A stretch of DNA of 64,000 bases from NCBI RefSeq assembly GCF_016808095.1, contig NC_068971.1, positions 18,464,501-18,528,500 of the forward strand, read 5' to 3'. The notes beneath the pieces were generated by a model. The model searched no databases and had not been told where the DNA came from. It saw only the letters and a list, made by a program, of their open reading frames with translations. Of the stretch, positions 9,855 through 21,108 are shown piece by piece. A program made the position numbers and the translations under genes. The stretch is from Vigna angularis. Its lineage: Eukaryota > Streptophyta > Magnoliopsida > Fabales > Fabaceae. Positions within the stretch are counted from its first letter, which is position 1. Every line of letters starts with the position of its first letter.

Positions 9855-9900
9855 GTCAGGCTCGTGACGTTAAACAAGCGCTACCTGGGAGGCAACCCAG
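9855..9900 (+). other. Conserved stem-loop 2 of F
   Basis: GGTCAGGCTCGTGACGTTAA, then AACAAGCGCTAC, then the CTGGG/CCCAG stem with AGGCAA loop (9885-9900). Second copy of the element at 9570-9614. Confidence 0.65.
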
Positions 9901-10045
9901 TTGATTAATTGTTTGTGTTTGTTTCATTTTAGTTGCATAATAGGGTTTGCATAAGTATTCTGAAATTGAATTGCAGGGAACCAGTGAGGGGCATGTTTAG
10001 GAGGCACTTAGGTTAAGAAAAGAAGGAGAAGAGAACTTCAGGAAA

Positions 10046-10398
10046 GTGCCGCTGAGCGGTAAAAAAAAATACCGCTGAGCGGTACTATCGCAGATTGGCT
10101 TTGGTTGCCCCATAGCGGGACCCGAGCCCATTAGGGTATTTTTATACCCTAAGTTGCGTTTTGGTTTCTCTTTTCAGACTCTTCTCTGCACACACACTCC
10201 TACATACCTTTTCAAAGGTTCTCTACAACTTTTCCCTCATCCCTCTTTAGAAAATCTCCCTTCCACTCACTCGCTCACTAGTTTTCCATCTAAGTTTGGG
10301 GTTGGGAGAGAGCATCATTGAAGGGGTTGATTTCTTCATTGTGGTTTACTAATGCTTAACAATGTATCTTTTGGTTTTGTGAATTATGTTTGATGCAG
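10046..10398 (+). promoter_or_regulatory. Internal ORF2 promoter and 5' UTR of F
   Basis: Two CCGCTGAGCGG motifs (about 10050-10082), a GCCCATTAGGG block and TATTTTTATA (10137-10146) are followed by a CT-rich untranslated region and a TGATGCAG acceptor at 10391-10398, just before ATG 10401. The order matches the U3 promoter. The intron is mostly deleted compared with D (48378-48792). Confidence 0.55.
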
Positions 10399-10400
10399 GG

Positions 10401-10479
10401 ATGGCCTCCTCATTGGGCAAAAAGAATCAAGACTATAAGATCCAAGGAGAAGGAGGATACAGAGGACAGCTCAGATTGA
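10401..10479 (+). pseudogene. ORF2 remnant of F (both ends only)
   Basis: Starts with the Met-Ala-Ser-Ser codons of ORF2 and then joins the last acidic codons (Glu-Asp-Thr-Glu-Asp-Ser-Ser-Asp, stop), out of frame with each other. About 400 internal codons are deleted relative to B ORF2. Confidence 0.65.
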
Positions 10480-11755
10480 GGAGGAGTTGAGATAGCATTT
10501 ACTAATGAATGCTATCATAACTAGAGCAGGACTTTATGCTTGTGTTGGTTTAAGTTTTCTGAACTTATTTATTTATGTTTTAGATTAGGGTTTGATGTAC
10601 TCTATTGGAAACCTGGTTTGTTATGATGGTTTGCTATTAACTGTGATTGTTTGATAAGTAATGCTTGATGATGCTTATTGATTGATTGATGTTGAGATGA
10701 TGTGCACATTAAAATGCTTATATAGGTGATTCACAAGCTTTGTGAACAAATGCATGATGTTATGATTGTGATTGTGAGATTAAGCAGGATGTGTATGTCA
10801 AATGTGAATGAGCTTATATGTGAGGTTTTGAGCTCCAGAGTTTTATTGATTGAATGCTATTACTTTGGAAACATGAATGATTTTGCCCAGGTTTTCTATG
10901 ATTGAATCAATTGCTTGTTTTGCATCATATGATCAAGGCTGTTTGTTGGAACCCTTTTTATTGGCCAAATTCATAAAGTTAGCCCACTAAAAGAGAACAC
11001 TTTGTGTTCTATCCTTTGAACCCTTAGCCTTGAACATAAATTGAAAACCCTTGTTGAAAAACTTTACCTTGAGTTAAGTAGAAGATATTCTGTGGTATTA
11101 TTAAATGTTCAAGTTTGGGGTTGTTGGGAAAACATGAAAAAGTAAAAGCATTGAGCTAAGAATATGCAAAGAAAAAGAGAAAGAAAAGAAAAGAAAAGAA
11201 AAAGCAAAGCTCAATGCAAATGCAGAGGCAAGTTGGGAAGAATAAGAAAAATTGTGTTGTTATGATTCTCTTAACTCAAGGATTTTGTGATCCAGAAAAA
11301 CCAATTTTCTTGTTAGCCCAGCCACGTTATAAGCCATTGAAAAGTCCTTGTGATGATGCATGCTTGTGAATGTTTTTGATTTAGGTTAAATGAAAGGCAA
11401 AGTTGATTCATGTGACATTGTGATAGTGGAGTGAATGAGTGATTACCTCTTATACACTTGTGTGTGAGTGAAACACTTTTGCTTAGTGAGGAAATATTCC
11501 ATGAGCACATGAACATCCATGCTTAATTGATTGATCATTCATGAAAAATAGCATTTGTTGGATATTAACTGACTTTGTGAACACTAAAGCATGTGCACAT
11601 CTGGATTGAAATCTTGGTCATAAGTTTGATTGAAGTTTTTTTTTTCTTATCTTGAAAAAAGGATTCTTGAATGAGTGAACCATTGTACAGATTGGTAGAA
11701 GATTGAGTTACATTTTGGTTGCTTGAGAACAAGCAAAGTTCTAAGTTTGGGGTTG
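10480..11755 (+). other. 3' non-coding region and polypurine tract of F
   Basis: About 1.28 kb without a convincing gene. It holds a purine-loop hairpin (GCATTGAGCT at about 11151, AGCTCAATGC at about 11208), the conserved block 11270-11371 and the polypurine tract AGTTTGGGGTTG at 11744-11755 next to the 3' LTR. A, B, D, G and K share these landmarks. Confidence 0.7.
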
Positions 11756-13081
11756 TGATAACGGTTGAAAACCCGTTATTTTTATGCTTAAAATTGATAC
11801 CAAAAGCAACCTTTAAGACTTAGAAACTAGCTTGAACTCATATTTTTGCTTTAGTTTTGTGAATAAGAGAGTTGAAAGTGAATTTAATGGTTTTGTGCAA
11901 GATTCCCTTGATTTTGTAGGCTAATTGAATGATTTGAAAGAAGAATGGAAGTATTGAATGATTGGAGTGCTCAAAAGTCAACCAAAACCATAAAAGTCAA
12001 CCAGTCAACCAGAAAAGTCAACCAGTCAACCAGAAAAAGTCAACCAGTCAACCAGAATGCTGAAAAACCAACCAGAACGCAGAAAAAGTGTGACCGAGTG
12101 GCGCTGAGCGGTAAAATACCGTTGAGCGCCATTCTAAGTGGGCTTGGACCGGTTTTCTTTTGTTTTTATGGGCTTGGACTTGTTTTATGTTATTTTTATG
12201 CCCTATTTAAGGACTTGCACGTCCTAGGGTTTGTATCTTTAGCTGGGACGAAGCAAACACTCTCTCTTCCACCCCTTTGAAGAAGGATCTTGGATGCTCA
12301 GGCTACCTCTTCACCTTTTTAGGGTTTTATCTTTCATTCTTTCATTATTGTTCATCTAGGTTCACCATGAATATGGTGAACTAAACCTTGTATGTTTGTT
12401 GGGGAATCAATGTAATCTTTTGAAGCTCTCATATATGGAATTTGTGCTTGCATCTTAATCTAAGACTTATGCTTTCTTTCATCATTAGTTAGGGTTTTTC
12501 CTCTTTGCTAAAGGCATGCTTTGTTTAACTCATTCAATGCATGATTATTGATTTTGTCGATACGGGAACGTACGGGGAAGTCTAGATCCGGGGAATTACT
12601 CCCAATAGTATATTGGTTGTCGTTAAGCTCCTGTGCTAAAAGAACTAATTATTAGGAATGCTAGGAATTGTATGAACTCGTAATTGGGGATAGGCCTTCT
12701 TGACAAGGTAATTTAGAGAGTGGCATTAACAATGATGATTTGAATGTTGAATTCCTAAAATATATGAGAGTGGATAAGATGAAATTGACCCCCAACAACA
12801 TACTCATCCATATATTCCATTGAAAGTATTTGTATTTTGTTTTAGCCATTGATCACTCTCATGCATACATGTTTATTTTCGTCTTTTGCATATAAAATCC
12901 AATTATTTTGTTCTTAAGTCTTAGCTAATCAACAAATCACATAACTAAACTAGGCCGTGAGTCCTTTGGGAGAACGATACTTGGTCTTACCAAGTTTATT
13001 ACTTGAAACGATTCGGTCATACTTGCCGATTGTAAAACAAGTTGTGACATCATATTTTGGTGATCATAAATTTGTCCATCA
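11756..13081 (+). repeat. 3' LTR of F
   Basis: 1326 bp, TGATAACGG...CCATCA. Similar to the 5' LTR apart from a deletion of about 82 bp whose ends fall in the palindromic motif zone (about 12105-12130). The terminal hairpin has one stem change (AACCCGTT). Confidence 0.9.
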
Positions 13082-13086
13082 TTGGA

Positions 13087-13402
13087 CCTCAGCATTTCAA
13101 TAGCATAGCAAGACCAAGGGTCAATGCAGCTAATATGGAGGTGAAACCAGCATTAATCCAACTGGTTAAGAGTAATCAATTTAATGGGTTATCGCATGAA
13201 AGCCCATATGAGCACCTCACATCATTTAATGAAATTTGCAATACAGTGAAGATAAATGGGGTGCCTGACGAGGCAATCAAACTTAGCCTGTTTCCATTCT
13301 CATTGGGAGGCAACGATAAGCTTTGGTTGAATTCTTTTCCAGAAGGGAGCTTTACAGAGTGGGAAGATGTAGTCACAAAGTTCTTAAACAAATACTTTCC
13401 AC
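13087..13402 (+). pseudogene. D gag, piece 2 (capsid-like core)
   Basis: Continues piece 1 after the TTGGA duplication: GPQHFNSIARPRVNAAN, then the retrotransposon gag core (LIQLVKSNQFNGL, HLTSFNEICNTVK, LWLNSFPEGSF, FLNKYFP). It is cut by E just after the FLNKYFP codons and resumes at 19497. The homologous core is uninterrupted in A. Confidence 0.82.
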
Positions 13403-13521
13403 ATTTATGCTTTATAATTAATTGTTTCCCCACATCACACCCCTACACTTAAACTATGCATTGTCCTCAATGTATGCCTTATATAAAATGCAAAGAAAAA
13501 GTATGAGGGAACTTACCTCCT

Positions 13522-13912
13522 TCATGGTGGAAGGAATGCTAGTAGGACTTCATTGCAAAAGTCATCCTGGATAGGAATGTTATCTTTTCCCTTTTCAATC
13601 CTACTAAGATGGTCAACTACTACATTCTGTGACCCACCTCTGTCTTGAATAGGAGTCAACTTGTCCTTCTCGTTCTTGACCATTGTGATTCCATATTTCT
13701 CAGGAACCACATGTATAGGGCCTACCCAAGTGCTGTTAGAATTTGAATATATAAGACCTGTTTGTAGCAACTTGGTGTCCTTTTTCTTTACAACCCCCAT
13801 CAGTTGAGGATTCAGTCTTCCTTGAGGTTGTCTCACTTGTTTAGCATCCTCCTCCAAAAGTATTCTATGCATGCAAAAAGAAGGGCTAATACTAGGAATA
13901 TCTGCTAAAGTT
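13522..13912 (-). pseudogene. E pol relic: reverse transcriptase start fused to RNase H end
   Basis: The minus-strand frame begins with the Athila-type reverse transcriptase entry (MHRILLEEDAKQVRQPQ, then a VGPIHVVPEKYGIT segment). After the KLTPIQ codons it jumps to the RNase H tail (NVVVDHLSRIEKG, then IPIQDDF). The palm domain with the catalytic DD motif and most of RNase H are deleted, so it cannot be active. The open frame across the junction (13872-13522) is an accident of the deletion. Confidence 0.75.
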
Positions 13913-13962
13913 CAGCCTATTGCTTTCTTGTGGTCTCTGATAACCTGTAATAGCTGTTTTTC

Positions 13963-15309
13963 CTACTCATCAGTAAGCAATGCAGATATAATAATAGGGA
14001 GTTTCCCATCCCTCTCAAGATAAGCATATTTCAAATGGGACGGTAAAGGTTTCAACTCCAAAATAGGTGGCTGCACCACAGATGGCAAAATTTTACTGCC
14101 TAAGGTAATCTCAGCCACCTCAACATCACACTTGGACGCCATAGAGGTATCATCTATTAATACCGCATCCTCAATATCACCTGCTTTATAGTTTCCTTTT
14201 TCATCCAAAATTAGGGACGACATATTTGAAAAAGAAAAATTGTTGACAACATCACTTGATAAATCAATACAAAACAAAGAATGATCTTTAATCTGGTGCT
14301 TCCCAGCTTCCAACACGTTGAACCACACCTTCTCGTCTCCTATCTCTATTGTCAATGATCCTGCATGCATATCTATCTTGGTTCGTGCTGTCATCATGAA
14401 GGGTCTTCCCAAGATAATAGTTGTTCGAATGATTCCTTCATCATCCTTCATGTCCAAGATATAGAAATCTGCAGGAAAAATTAATTTGTCTACTCGTACA
14501 AGGATGTCCTCAAGCAAACCTACAGGGTTAACTGTGCTACGGTTTGCAAGTTGAATGACCACACCAGTAGTCTTAAGAGGTCCCAGAGATAGAGAAGTAA
14601 ACACTGATAAAGGCATTACATTTATGGAAGCCCCTAAATCTAGCATGGCATTGTCGAACTTTGAATTTCCAATAACACAAGGAACAAAAAACATACCTGG
14701 ATCCTTGCATTTTTGCAGTATTTCAATATGTTTCTGAATCAAGCTTGACACATTTCTTCCAAAATTCACAACCTCATTATCCCTAAAACGCCTTCTATTT
14801 GTGCAAATTTCTTTTAAAAACTTGGCGTATTTAGGAATTTGCTTAACAGCGTCTAACAAAGGAATATTAATCTCCACCTTTTTGAAAATATTTAAAATCT
14901 CTTGGTCTAATTCCTCCATTTTTTTGTTTCTCGGCTTCAACCGATTTGTATATGGAGGAGGTGGAGAATAAGATGAAGAAGAATTTTTAGAAGAAGAGTT
15001 AGAGGATACTAACCTGGATTTATCAGTGGTAGTCTCAGGTGATGGTTCACGTGATCCTCCATTGTCATCAATTTGCGCTCCTTCTTTCTCCTTATCTTCA
15101 TCCTCTTGGGCTCCTTCATGGCCTTCTACCTGCTTACCCGTTCTCAAAGTAATAGCACTTACATTTTGCGGGTTGATAACTGTTTGTGCAGGTAATTTAT
15201 TTGACTCCTTAGTCTCTAATTTTTCCACCTTCTGAGTCAACTCTACAATTGATTTCTTAATTTCTGAATTTTGCTCAAGTATTGTTTTCATGAAATCTTT
15301 TAGTGACAT
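13963..15309 (-). CDS. E gag C-terminal region with aspartic protease
   Basis: 448 codons. An N-terminal coiled segment (about 1-60) is followed by an acidic/Ser-rich linker (65-140) and a conserved segment near 145-185 (ILNIFKKVEINIPLLDAVKQ) before the protease. The protease core, about 210-330, has DLGASINVMPLS at the active site and IILGRPFM as the second conserved block. Athila/Tat proteases typically have DLGAS instead of DTGAS. It is separated from the upstream zinc-knuckle frame by one stop near 15310. In an intact element it would be one gag-protease polyprotein. Confidence 0.75.
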   Translation of the reverse strand: MSLKDFMKTILEQNSEIKKSIVELTQKVEKLETKESNKLPAQTVINPQNVSAITLRTGKQVEGHEGAQEDEDKEKEGAQIDDNGGSREPSPETTTDKSRLVSSNSSSKNSSSSYSPPPPYTNRLKPRNKKMEELDQEILNIFKKVEINIPLLDAVKQIPKYAKFLKEICTNRRRFRDNEVVNFGRNVSSLIQKHIEILQKCKDPGMFFVPCVIGNSKFDNAMLDLGASINVMPLSVFTSLSLGPLKTTGVVIQLANRSTVNPVGLLEDILVRVDKLIFPADFYILDMKDDEGIIRTTIILGRPFMMTARTKIDMHAGSLTIEIGDEKVWFNVLEAGKHQIKDHSLFCIDLSSDVVNNFSFSNMSSLILDEKGNYKAGDIEDAVLIDDTSMASKCDVEVAEITLGSKILPSVVQPPILELKPLPSHLKYAYLERDGKLPIIISALLTDE

Positions 15310-15315
15310 TTCAGG

Positions 15316-16485
15316 TTAAGGTTGTTGCCTTTGTTGAGGTAGAACATAAGGTTGTCTGTTTTGCTGATACCTATTGGAGGTTGAGTCATGATAATTCTGG
15401 TATGGTCTATTTCCTCCAATCATGTTTGCAGCAAAAACTTGAGATGAATTTTCCACAGTAGTTTCCACCAAGCTAGGACATTCATTAGTATAATGGTCAG
15501 TTGAAATGCAAATTCCACACTTCTTAGAAATTTGTGGAGTTGAGGTTTTAAACAAGCTTGCAATCTGATCGAGTTTGCTTTCTAGCTTATTTAATCTTTC
15601 ATCTATCCTTTTTCCATCAACTGCACCATTATCAATTTCATGCACTCCCTTCAACAAAGTCACTGAATTTTCTCTTATGCCATACTGTTGATTGTCTACT
15701 GCCTTCCGTTCTATTAGATTTATACCATCTTCTGGTGACTTATCTAAGAAAGATCCTCCGCTTGCAGCATCTGCCCATGACCTATCAGTAGGACTTAAGC
15801 CTTCATAAAAGCTTAAAATAAAATCTTCCATTTGGAGTTGAGGGCATGAAGAACACAGTTTCTTGAATCTTTCCCAATATTCACTAAGATTCTCTCTATC
15901 TCTCTGTCTTATATCTTGAATTTCTCTATGGATAGTTGATAATCTGGATGCAGGAAAATACTTCTCAAGAAAGAGTCTTTCAATACTTTCCCAATTTGTA
16001 ATCCGTGTAGAGAGATAATACTATCAATCTTGAGCTGCGCCTTGAAGAGTAAAAGGAAAATCTCTCATTTTAAGGCTCTCTATTGTGATCCTGGGAGATC
16101 TAAAGTTTTCACACAACATGTGAAATTGTCTCAAGTGCTTGTGTGGATTCTCCCTTGATAACCCATTGAACTTTGGTAAGGCATTTAATAGGTCAGGTCT
16201 CAGCTCTCACTCCTCATTAGGATATTCAATGTTACTTCGGATAGCTGTATTGTGGGAGGTGGCTAATTGTCTGATGGTTCTTTGTGCCATATTGTTTGGG
16301 TTAGGATCAGGTAAAGGATTGGATGGTATGTTTGTGATTGGAGATAATGAAGGTGGAATGACTTCAGATGTAGGAAGTGTTCCCTCAGTAGAACACCCAA
16401 ATTTCAATCTTCTCCACAGCTTACGCAAATTCCTTTCAACTTCCGGGTTAATTTGATAAAATTCTCCCGGGTTAGCTCTGGTCAT
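15316..16485 (-). pseudogene. E gag N-terminal half, broken
   Basis: Gag begins near 16485 and reads to a stop at 16207. The core (about 16200-15840) is recognisable but has stops, and an open frame from 15831 to 15316 carries the rest. This includes the zinc knuckle CGICISTDHYTNEC (CX2CX4HX4C) and a Gln-rich tail. Its wording differs from D/A/B gag, so E is a separate family. Confidence 0.7.
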
Positions 16486-16887
16486 GCACTACGCAATCTG
16501 CTGGAAGTTGTTCCTCTGTTACTTCTCTTTTTCTTTTGTTCTTGCTTTAGATAAAGATTTCAAATAAGAGATAAGAGAGACTTGTTGGGTCCACTCCCAG
16601 GAAAGAGAGGTGCGTCACAATGGACAAGTCTTTCCTAGCCAGAGTGTATTCAAACTAGCCTCAAGTATTTCTCAAGAGAAATTCTTAATAAAAACAAGAA
16701 CAAAGATTTTTTTGCTAAACCAAGAATGACTAAAGACTATAAAATAACTCAAATTATATTAAATGTATGTGCGTTAAATAAAACAAATAAAGATAAAAAT
16801 AAAACAAATAAAAAATAAAAAATAATAAATAATAAATAATAAAAAAAATAAAATAAGAATCAAAATATTTAAAATACTAACCGTATT

Positions 16888-16904
16888 CCCCGGCAACGGC
16901 GCCA
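16888..16904 (-). promoter_or_regulatory. Primer-binding site of E (tRNA-Asp)
   Basis: The minus strand reads TGGCGCCGTTGCCGGGG, a perfect match to the tRNA-Asp 3' complement, 4 bp from the LTR end. Confidence 0.9.
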
Positions 16905-16908
16905 AATT

Positions 16909-19496
16909 TGATAAACTATCATTGAAGCTATCAAATTAATACTACTTTTCAAGGCAACTTCAGTATTGCCAAGCAGTATTCAAGAAGGTAGATAGGGCTA
17001 AAGTAACCCTGAGTCGTCTCCCAACGAACACGGAATTGCTTTTGAATATCTGACTCTTACGAATGTTATGCAATGCTTATGGATAAAAGTAATGTTTGGA
17101 GAATGTTTAAAGAACAAATAAGAAACTTAAAAACAGTTACGATGAAATAGGCTAATTCCATTGCTTTTCCAAGATAGATTCATCATCGATTATTCATGGA
17201 TAATTGTTCAATTGATTATTGTTTAAGTTTCAAATTAATTAAAGTACATTCTTAATTAATTCGGGGGCGATCATGCATTTAACCAACGTAAATTCTCAAT
17301 CAAATGCAAAACCTTTCTAGATTATTCACAATAAATTCAACCAAAGTACATTCTCAATCAAATTTTATTGTGTTTAATCATGTCTATTCTTAAATCTCCT
17401 AACCAAGTTAAAAGTTAATCAATCAAATTAAATTCTCAATTAATTATAGTTGAAATTATTACTACCAACCAAAGTACATTCTCAATTGATAGTAAAAACC
17501 ATTTAATCATATGAAAGTTCCTAAATTAAATCAAAGTAGATTCTCAATTAAACCTAGAAACCCTAGAACTCGTATAATCAATATGCATGTAGATTCAAAC
17601 ACATTATGATGCAAAAATCTTTACTTTTAACAAGATAGAGAGATGAAAGACATAGAAAGAGAACAACTTAAATCAATAATCAAAATAAATAATTGCATTA
17701 ACTGAACATAACCTCGGAATCCATCATGGAATTACAGCAGAATAGCCCTAGATGATTAGCTCTTCATGAATGGAGTTGAATACAAGATGAAAGAAAAGTG
17801 AGAGGAGTATGAGAGAATGAATGAATTCAGTGAAGTCCCTCCTGGGTCTCTTAATATAGGGCTTGCTTGGGCTTGGACTCTGAATATTCAGTTGAAAGAA
17901 TCTTTTATCTCATATCTTCCAAATAACTAAAAGATTTAGATAATTATAACATTATTTGGAAGATATTTTCTGTTGATATTCACAAATTAAATTAATTTAA
18001 CAACTGAATTTTATCTTTTAGCTTTTTTTGACTTTCCAAAATTGCACAAATACCCTATAATTTCCCCTATCTGCACTTTAGCCCCTTCAGAATTCTCCAA
18101 ATTTGCACCAGAACCCCTGTTGACCAGCTTTGACCAGAGAGGTCACGCCCAATGGGAGCTCGACACGTGTCAGGCTCCTCCCTACCCAAAATTAGGGTTC
18201 AGAATTGGGGAAAGGGCTTCCCCCTACGTTCCCGCTTCCTGCGCCGCTGTTCTCATTTTCGAATGAGCTCGCCCTCTTTGAATCTGGTTTTTCTGGGTTT
18301 TCCTTCTTGCAGGTAGTGGATGAAGAGAAGCTCTTTGTCGCGATGAAGGAAACAAAGATGGAGAAGCTTGATCTCACCGTTTGTTGATGGCGCGATGGGC
18401 ATGGGGTTTCTACGACGGCGCGATTTCGTGATGTTGATGGTGGTGCGTGACGGAGGAGATAAACAGTGGCGCGATTGGGTTTTTTGGGTTTTTGGATTTG
18501 CAGGTCTGAGATGATGATTGGTCGTGGAAGAAGGTCGTGCGATGGCGGCGGTGTGCATTGAAGCGTTGTGGTGAAGATGATGGATGGTGGTTGGTGCGTG
18601 TTTGATGGGTTGCGCGTGAGAAGAGTGGTGTCGCGGCGGCTGGCGTGGAGAAGGTGCTCGCGGACGATGGAAGCGGAGAACACGCGTCTGGTCTCGCGAT
18701 GGCGACAGCTTCACGGCAGCGAGACTGGTTCTTTGGATCTGCGGCGTGGTGGCAAACTCACGGTCTGGGGAAGGCGGTGCGACATGGTGGCTTCCTCTCG
18801 CGAGGAAGAAGAAAGGTTGCGCGATGAAGGAGAAAGTGCTCTCGTGGTGGTCATGGTGGTGCTGCTGGCGGCGCATGGTTGCGGCAAGATGGTGACCGAC
18901 GACGGTTGTGCATGATGGCTTGATGGCGCTAAGGTTGGCGGCGGAGCGGCGCGGCGGCAATTGACGGCTAGGGTTGGGAATTAGGGTTTTTCTCTTAGAG
19001 AAGATGATGATGTGGTGGCATGTGGTTGGCTAGGTCTGTGTGGGTAGGATTTGGACACATGGCATGATCTGGTGGACTCTGGCTTAGGAGGGGTATGGGT
19101 AGGGAAATTTAGGAGGTGTATTTAGAATAGGGTTACTTTTTGGCTTAGTATTAGGCCTATTTAAGAGAAGAGGGGTGTATGTAGGGAAATTGGGAGGTGC
19201 AAGGGTAAAAGTTGTCTGTTTGGCCCATCTGTACATTATTTTCCAAATAAAATCTGATTTTGGGCCTTGAATTTCCATTTGGACCAATAGAACTTATAAT
19301 TTCAGCTGCACATATAAACGTAAGAACATCCAAGAATATTTTATGTGCTAAAACTCACTTTTTACGTCTCTTTAATTCCCAAACCCAACAATTCCAATAA
19401 TCACAAATTCACTTAAAATCAATTATTTAAGCACAATTATCCTATCAAAAATTTGAATTTTAAAGCATAAATGTGGGAATAAATATGCACTCATCA
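16909..19496 (-). repeat. 5' LTR of E, about 2.6 kb
   Basis: Minus-strand TGATGAG...TTTATCA ends. U5/R-like sequence lies at 16910-17850 with a TATATTAAG box near 17851-17858. U3 is unusually long and contains a GC-rich stretch (about 18090-18960) in which several long overlapping frames appear on both strands. None resembles a known protein and they are not conserved elsewhere in the window. The start resembles the LTRs at 4083 and 55821. Confidence 0.75.
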
Positions 19497-21108
19497 AAGG
19501 TAAATAAAGGAAAGCAAGAGATATCATCTTTTAAGCAAGGCATGGAGGAATTACTAGGTCATGCATGGGATAGATACAAAAGCCTACTAAGAAAAACTCC
19601 CACACATGGATTTGACGAAGTGGAAGTAGTCCTATTCTTCCTTGGAGGACTTGGTTCACAAACCAAGTTGATGCTAGACGCCTCAGCTGGAGGCAATATC
19701 AAATGGAAAACTCTAGAGGAAGCCACGAAAATAATTGAAAACATGGCTACTAATGATAATGAGCTGAACAGTGAAAGAGGAGCTCCTATTCAACAAAAAG
19801 GAGTTCTACAGTTGCAATCCAATGATGCCTTGCTAGCTCAGAACAAGATAATAACTCAACAATTGGAGAATCTCACAAAGGCACTTGCATAATTGCCAAA
19901 AGAGTTAAAGACTGTTGCACAAGTTCAACCACAAATGTGTGAATTATGTGGTGGTGACCATATCAATGGTCAATGCGCCTTTCCAGTAGAAGCTTTAGAG
20001 GATGTTAACTTCATGGCCAATCAATTTCCATACCGTCAGGGGAACTTCAATCAAGGGTGGAAAGCACACCCAAGCATTGGTCAAGGACAAAGTGGGCAAG
20101 CTGGACAATTTAATAAGCAACAGCAACAACCAACCTTATGGCAACAAATTTCTACACTTAATGAAAGATCAATAAGGATGGAAGAAACTCTTCAGCAATT
20201 CATACAGACAACTGAATCCACTCAAAAGAGCACTGATGCTGCTATTAAGAACTTGGAGATGCAAATGGGCCAAATTACTAAGCAGTTGGAAGAAAGGTCT
20301 AAAAAAAGTTTTGGGGCTAATACTGAGGTTAACCCCAGGGAAGAATGTAAGGTGTTAGTGAGTGCAAATTTTGAAACAATTGAGTTAGAAAGAGAGAATG
20401 AAAAAGAAGAGAAAGAAAAGAAAGAAAAAGAAGAGAGAAAAGAAAAAAAAGAAACAAGAGAGATAATGAGTGAAGATATTCTTCCTTTTCCAACAGATCG
20501 TGAGTTTGATTTTACACAAATTTTTAAGATGTTGGATGATGATGTACCTTTTAAGGAGGTATTACAGCACATTGCAGTTTATACAAAGCCTGAGGAAGAA
20601 GTCTCTACAAAGAAAAGACGTATAGATGTTGAGACAAAGAAGTATAAAGCTGTAAAAAAGAAGCCTTTCCCTCCAAAAGCAAAAGATCCAGGAGGTTTCT
20701 ACATTCCATGCGTTATAGGGAAGAAAAGGATAAAGAAAGCTTTACTTGATTTAGGATCAAGTGTTAATTTGATGCCATATTCCTTACTTGAGCAGATTGG
20801 TGATCTTGATGTGAAGCCTATAAAGATGAATTTATTGATGGCAGATGGATCCTCAAAGAATCCCTATGATATAGCAGAGGATGTTATAGTTTGTGTAGGC
20901 AAACTACAGTTCTTGGTGGACTTTGTGGTGATGGAAATGGAGGATGAAAGGATACCCCCTATTCTCGGAAGACTGTTTATGAAAACGGCCAAAGTCATCA
21001 TTGATGTGGATGAAGGCATAGTGGTATTCCAAGACCTAGAAGAAAAAGTTGTTGTAGATGTCTTCAAAGAAAAGGAGCAGATGCAAGAGGAAGAAGCTAG
21101 TCATAAAG
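19497..21108 (+). pseudogene. D gag, piece 3: gag C-terminus, zinc knuckle and protease
   Basis: Resumes D gag after E. It shows a DRYKSLLRKTPTHGF segment, the zinc knuckle CELCGGDHINGQC, a Gln-rich region, a Lys/Glu-rich stretch and the aspartic protease (DLGSSVNLMPYSLL; then ILGRLFM, where relatives have ILGRPFM). An in-frame TAA at 19890-19892 replaces the CAA seen in relatives, which would truncate the protein. It breaks at TAAAG (21104-21108), the target site of A, and continues at 47311. Confidence 0.85.

Larger units (their letters stand above)
6795..13086 (+). mobile_element. Element F: short non-autonomous LTR retrotransposon
   Basis: 6282 bp (6800-13081) with a TTGGA duplication at 6795-6799 and 13082-13086, inserted in D gag. 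LTRs are 1408 bp (6800-8207) and 1326 bp (11756-13081). The internal part holds a reduced gag-like ORF without zinc knuckle or protease, hairpin array, internal promoter, and an ORF2 reduced to its two ends. It has no reverse transcriptase or integrase. Confidence 0.92.
13403..19496 (-). mobile_element. Element E: Athila/Tat-like element, internally deleted, 3' LTR missing
   Basis: Minus-strand insertion in D gag. It has a long 5' LTR (16909-19496), a perfect tRNA-Asp primer-binding site, decayed gag, a gag-protease ORF, and a relic in which the start of reverse transcriptase is fused to the end of RNase H. Integrase is absent. After the T/GTGTAGGGG-type polypurine zone (about 13440-13450) only some 35 bp remain before D resumes, so the 3' LTR is essentially gone and no duplication can be shown. 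Confidence 0.75.

Noticed and set aside
18192..18960. His/Arg-rich 163- and 235-codon frames
   Set aside because: Inside the E U3, overlapping frames on both strands, no recognisable motif. Kept only as a question in findings.
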